From Hyphomicrobiales bacterium (GTDB taxonomy: Bacteria; Pseudomonadota; Alphaproteobacteria; Rhizobiales; Beijerinckiaceae): a DNA stretch of 8,206 nt. The position numbers were made by a program, and so were the translations under genes. The DNA lies in contig CANCAR010000115.1 of the NCBI GenBank assembly GCA_947374125.1, forward strand, positions 1-8,206, read 5' to 3'. Shown here piece by piece: positions 6,197-8,206 of the stretch; positions within the stretch are counted from its first letter, which is position 1; each line of letters begins with the position of its first letter. Below the pieces are notes generated by a model. It was given only the letters and a program-made list of their open reading frames with translations, ran no database searches and had not been told where the DNA came from.

Positions 6197-6641
6197 GGCG
6201 TTTGCCTTTCCGTCCACGAAGATTGATGACTACGGCGAGAACAAATGCAATGGCTGCAACGCTCCAAACAAAAGGCTGCATCCAGAACGGAGCTGTCGCG
6301 AGCTGCATCTTCCCTGCCGCCGTTGCGGGATTGGGTGGAGCGAGAAAGAACGCTCCGTAAAGATGGGCGGCACCAATTGAGATCAGCAATACGATGCAGA
6401 AGATCATCGCGACGACCATGGCGACCGTAATAAAACTCGAAAGCTGAACACCCGGGCGAGCCATAGGAAGCAAGTTATTGACCAGTCCGGCCAACACAAC
6501 CAGTCCCCCGCCAACCGCAAAAAGGGTAACGCTAAACGGTTGAAAGATCAGAACCAACGCAAAAATACCCAGTCCAATGATTGAATATTCGAGTTTGATC
6601 GCAAGATCATTCGAAATGCCCGAGCCCATTTCTTCGCTCAT
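6186..6641 (-). CDS. Small four-helix membrane protein of unknown function in an ABC operon
   Basis: I do not recognise the family. The 151-residue protein has four predicted hydrophobic segments, at about residues 18-35, 38-58, 70-92 and 120-141, and a strongly basic tail (RGRKGKRR, 142-149) likely to be cytoplasmic. No catalytic motif or signal peptide is evident. The ATG at 6641 overlaps the end of the ATPase gene as ATGA, so translation is probably coupled. The kinase gene overlaps its 3' end. This placement between transporter ATPase and kinase suggests an accessory membrane subunit of the transporter, comparable in idea to the small membrane proteins in glycerol-type ABC operons, but that is inference only. 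Confidence 0.85.
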   Translation of the reverse strand: MSEEMGSGISNDLAIKLEYSIIGLGIFALVLIFQPFSVTLFAVGGGLVVLAGLVNNLLPMARPGVQLSSFITVAMVVAMIFCIVLLISIGAAHLYGAFFLAPPNPATAAGKMQLATAPFWMQPFVWSVAAIAFVLAVVINLRGRKGKRRAA

Positions 6642-7726
6642 GAGCGCACCACCCTTCCGGAATCATCGAAGATATGGGTCTGCGTTGGATCTGGCCTAAG
6701 ATTTAAGGCCTCGCCAATCTTCAACCGTTTATCCCGCGTGACCACCACGCGAATTTCGCCACCAACCGCTGTTCGCGCATGAATGAGTGTTTCCGCACCC
6801 ATCGGCTCAATCAATTCCACCTCGGCCGGAATGGTGCTGCTGTCGCCATCTGTCACCGGAACAAAGGCGCGCGGGCGAATTCCAATCGTAACCTTCGACG
6901 CTTTCAATCGGCTGGTCGCCGCATCGGCGGAGATGTCGAGACGATTGCCTGCCAAGGTTAAAGAGGCCCTTTGACCATCATAGGATTGAAGATCAGCTTC
7001 GATAAGATTCATCTGGGGCGTCCCAATGAAGCTCGCAACAAAAACATTCGCAGGCTTCGCAAAAACCTCGTGTGGCGTGCCGACCTGTTCGATCAGCCCT
7101 TCACGCATAATGGCAATTCGATTGGCCATTGTGAGCGCCTCAAGCTGATCATGTGTCACGATGACGGTTGCTTTTGAAAGACCCTGAAGCACTTCCTTAA
7201 TTTGCCCGCGCATTGAATGTCTCAGTTCGACATCAAGCCGCGAAAGTGGCTCGTCAAACAAGAAGCAATTCGGGTCTCTGACAATCGCTCGCGCAACCGC
7301 GATGCGTTGTTTTTCGCCCTCCGAAACTTGGCCGGGAAGACGGTCTAGCACATCCGTGAGATGCAGAATTATAGCTACTTTTTGAATGCGCGCATTGATC
7401 TCATCCTTGCTCAATCGCTCAAAATGCAAGGGCATCGCAATGTTTTGTCCAATGGTCAGCGCCGGATAAAGCGCATAAAATTGGAATACCATCGCCACGT
7501 TGCGCTTCTCAGGCGCCAGTTCATTCATGCGTTGGCCAGCAATCAGGACATCCCCCGAAGTTGCACGCTCAAGGCCTGCTATCATGCGTAATGTAGTCGT
7601 TTTTCCGCATCCCGATGGACCAAGCAAGCACACAACTTCGCCCGCACCAACCGATAGGTCAGCATTTTTAACGGCTGTGAAATCGCCGAATGTCTTCGTA
7701 ATCTTTTTGATTTCAATCGTGGACAT
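6638..7726 (-). CDS. Sugar ABC transporter ATP-binding protein (MalK/UgpC type)
   Basis: The ATPase subunit of a carbohydrate importer, at the inner face of the cytoplasmic membrane; 362 residues, the usual MalK length. Walker A is GPSGCGKTT (36-44), the Q-loop is VFQFYALYP (80-88), Walker B is CFLFDEP (154-160, catalytic Glu159), the D-loop is SRLD (162-165) and the switch His is H192 in VTHDQLEAL. The C-terminal regulatory TOBE-type domain covers about 238-355, with GIRPRAF at 282-288. The ABC signature is unusual: VSEGEKQR (134-141) instead of LSGGQ-QR. The core Ser and final Gly remain, so activity is likely, perhaps as half of a heterodimer with a second ATPase. The ATG at 7726 lies one base after the permease stop. 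Confidence 0.93.
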   Translation of the reverse strand: MSTIEIKKITKTFGDFTAVKNADLSVGAGEVVCLLGPSGCGKTTTLRMIAGLERATSGDVLIAGQRMNELAPEKRNVAMVFQFYALYPALTIGQNIAMPLHFERLSKDEINARIQKVAIILHLTDVLDRLPGQVSEGEKQRIAVARAIVRDPNCFLFDEPLSRLDVELRHSMRGQIKEVLQGLSKATVIVTHDQLEALTMANRIAIMREGLIEQVGTPHEVFAKPANVFVASFIGTPQMNLIEADLQSYDGQRASLTLAGNRLDISADAATSRLKASKVTIGIRPRAFVPVTDGDSSTIPAEVELIEPMGAETLIHARTAVGGEIRVVVTRDKRLKIGEALNLRPDPTQTHIFDDSGRVVRS

Positions 7727-7727
7727 T

Positions 7728-8206
7728 TTAACGTTTCACTGTTCCAAAAGTTACGCCACGCAGGAGATGATCTTGCAGGAAAAACGTGACAAGAAAAACG
7801 GGGATGAGAAAGAGCGTTTCGATCGACGCCAACAGCGTCCAGTCGGTTCCACGTCCGCCCGACGAGACGGCTTGGTTCATCGCAACCGGAACCGTCCGTG
7901 TATCGGGGCCCGATAAAAGCAGGGCGAAGAGAAACTCGTTCCACGTTAAAATCAGGCCGAAAACGAAGGTTGCAGCAAGACCCGCGATCACTTGCGGTAG
8001 GCAGATTTTGAAAAAGACGCCAATGCCCGATGAGCCATCAAGTCGAGCAGCATCCTCAACGTCAAGCGACAACTCATCGAAAAAGCTCTTCATCATCCAG
8101 ATCGTGAAGGCGAGGTTAAACGCCGTATACAGCATGATGATCCCGAAATAGGACCCAGACAAACCGACAACTCGGAACATCAGAATAACGGGAATAATGA
8201 CGACAA
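7728..8206 (-). CDS. Sugar ABC transporter permease, MalG type (partial, runs off right edge)
   Basis: The C-terminal portion of an inner-membrane permease of the MalG/UgpE type. The frame stays open to the window edge, so about half the gene is missing. The cytoplasmic EAA loop that docks on the ATPase is clear: DVEDAARLDGSSG with FKICLP following. Hydrophobic segments flank it on both sides: YFGIIMLYTAFNLAFTIWMM before it and VIAGLAATFVFGLIL after it, with another near the end (LFLIPVFLVTFFL). The tail LLRGVTFGTVKR is the usual end of MalG-type permeases, which are about 270-300 residues when complete. Its TAA is one base from the ATPase start. The partner permease and solute-binding protein are expected further right, outside the window. 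Confidence 0.92.
   Translation of the reverse strand, partial: VVIIPVILMFRVVGLSGSYFGIIMLYTAFNLAFTIWMMKSFFDELSLDVEDAARLDGSSGIGVFFKICLPQVIAGLAATFVFGLILTWNEFLFALLLSGPDTRTVPVAMNQAVSSGGRGTDWTLLASIETLFLIPVFLVTFFLQDHLLRGVTFGTVKR

Noticed and set aside
5904..6380. A 158-codon + strand frame opposite the kinase and membrane-protein genes
   Set aside because: It spans two confident genes on the other strand and has composition expected of an antisense shadow.
7500..7916. A 138-codon + strand frame opposite the ABC ATPase and permease
   Set aside because: It mirrors the Walker A region of the ATPase in antisense and crosses the gene boundary; no independent evidence.
1..8206. CRISPR arrays, tRNA or rRNA genes, phage genes and defence systems
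   Set aside because: No regularly spaced repeats, clover-leaf structures or recognisable defence or phage proteins were seen.

Overview
The window reads as chromosomal DNA from a moderate-GC proteobacterium, most likely an alphaproteobacterium. That assignment is tentative: it rests on overall gene style (a PfkB-type kinase in a sugar ABC operon, a separate DhaK/DhaL pair, an IS5-family remnant) and not on a phylogenetic marker. No rRNA, tRNA, CRISPR array or phage gene is visible.

Left part (1-2620). After about 450 bases with no confident gene, a complete 504-residue cryptochrome/photolyase-family flavoprotein lies on the + strand (452-1966). Converging on it, one base beyond its stop, is the 3' part of an FAD-dependent amine-oxidase-like oxidoreductase on the - strand (1968 to about 2354). 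That gene has lost its FAD-binding N-terminal half. It is cut off exactly where the 3' end of an IS5-family transposase begins (about 2355-2620, + strand). The transposase fragment is itself frameshifted, but it keeps a perfect Y-(2)-R-(3)-E-(6)-K signature. This is a scar of IS insertion followed by deletion.

Middle part (2621-5223). A spacer of about 210 bases carries three TTGCGGC-type half-sites in opposing orientations and a possible -35 element. It leads into a + strand operon: a DJ-1/PfpI-family protein with a CHG nucleophile motif, then dhaK and dhaL. DhaK keeps the substrate-binding histidine and the other core motifs of dihydroxyacetone (DHA) kinases, but has Gly where E. coli DhaK has an active-site Lys. 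DhaL has the Mg-nucleotide aspartates. No DhaM phosphotransferase subunit is visible, so an ATP-dependent kinase for a ketotriose or a related short ketose such as erythrulose is the best reading. The DJ-1-like protein may deal with reactive carbonyls made from the same substrates.

Right part (5252-8206). A tightly packed - strand operon converges on dhaL. In transcription order it holds the end of a MalG-type sugar ABC permease (running off the right edge), a MalK/UgpC-type ATPase with an unusual signature loop, a 151-residue membrane protein with four predicted helices, and a PfkB-family sugar kinase. The genes are 1 bp apart or overlap, so they are almost certainly co-transcribed. The simplest combined picture is import of a sugar or polyol by the ABC system, phosphorylation by the PfkB kinase, and handling of a short ketose by the DhaKL operon. 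That the two operons serve one pathway is inference from proximity. The substrate-binding protein, partner permease and regulator that could identify the substrate lie outside the window.
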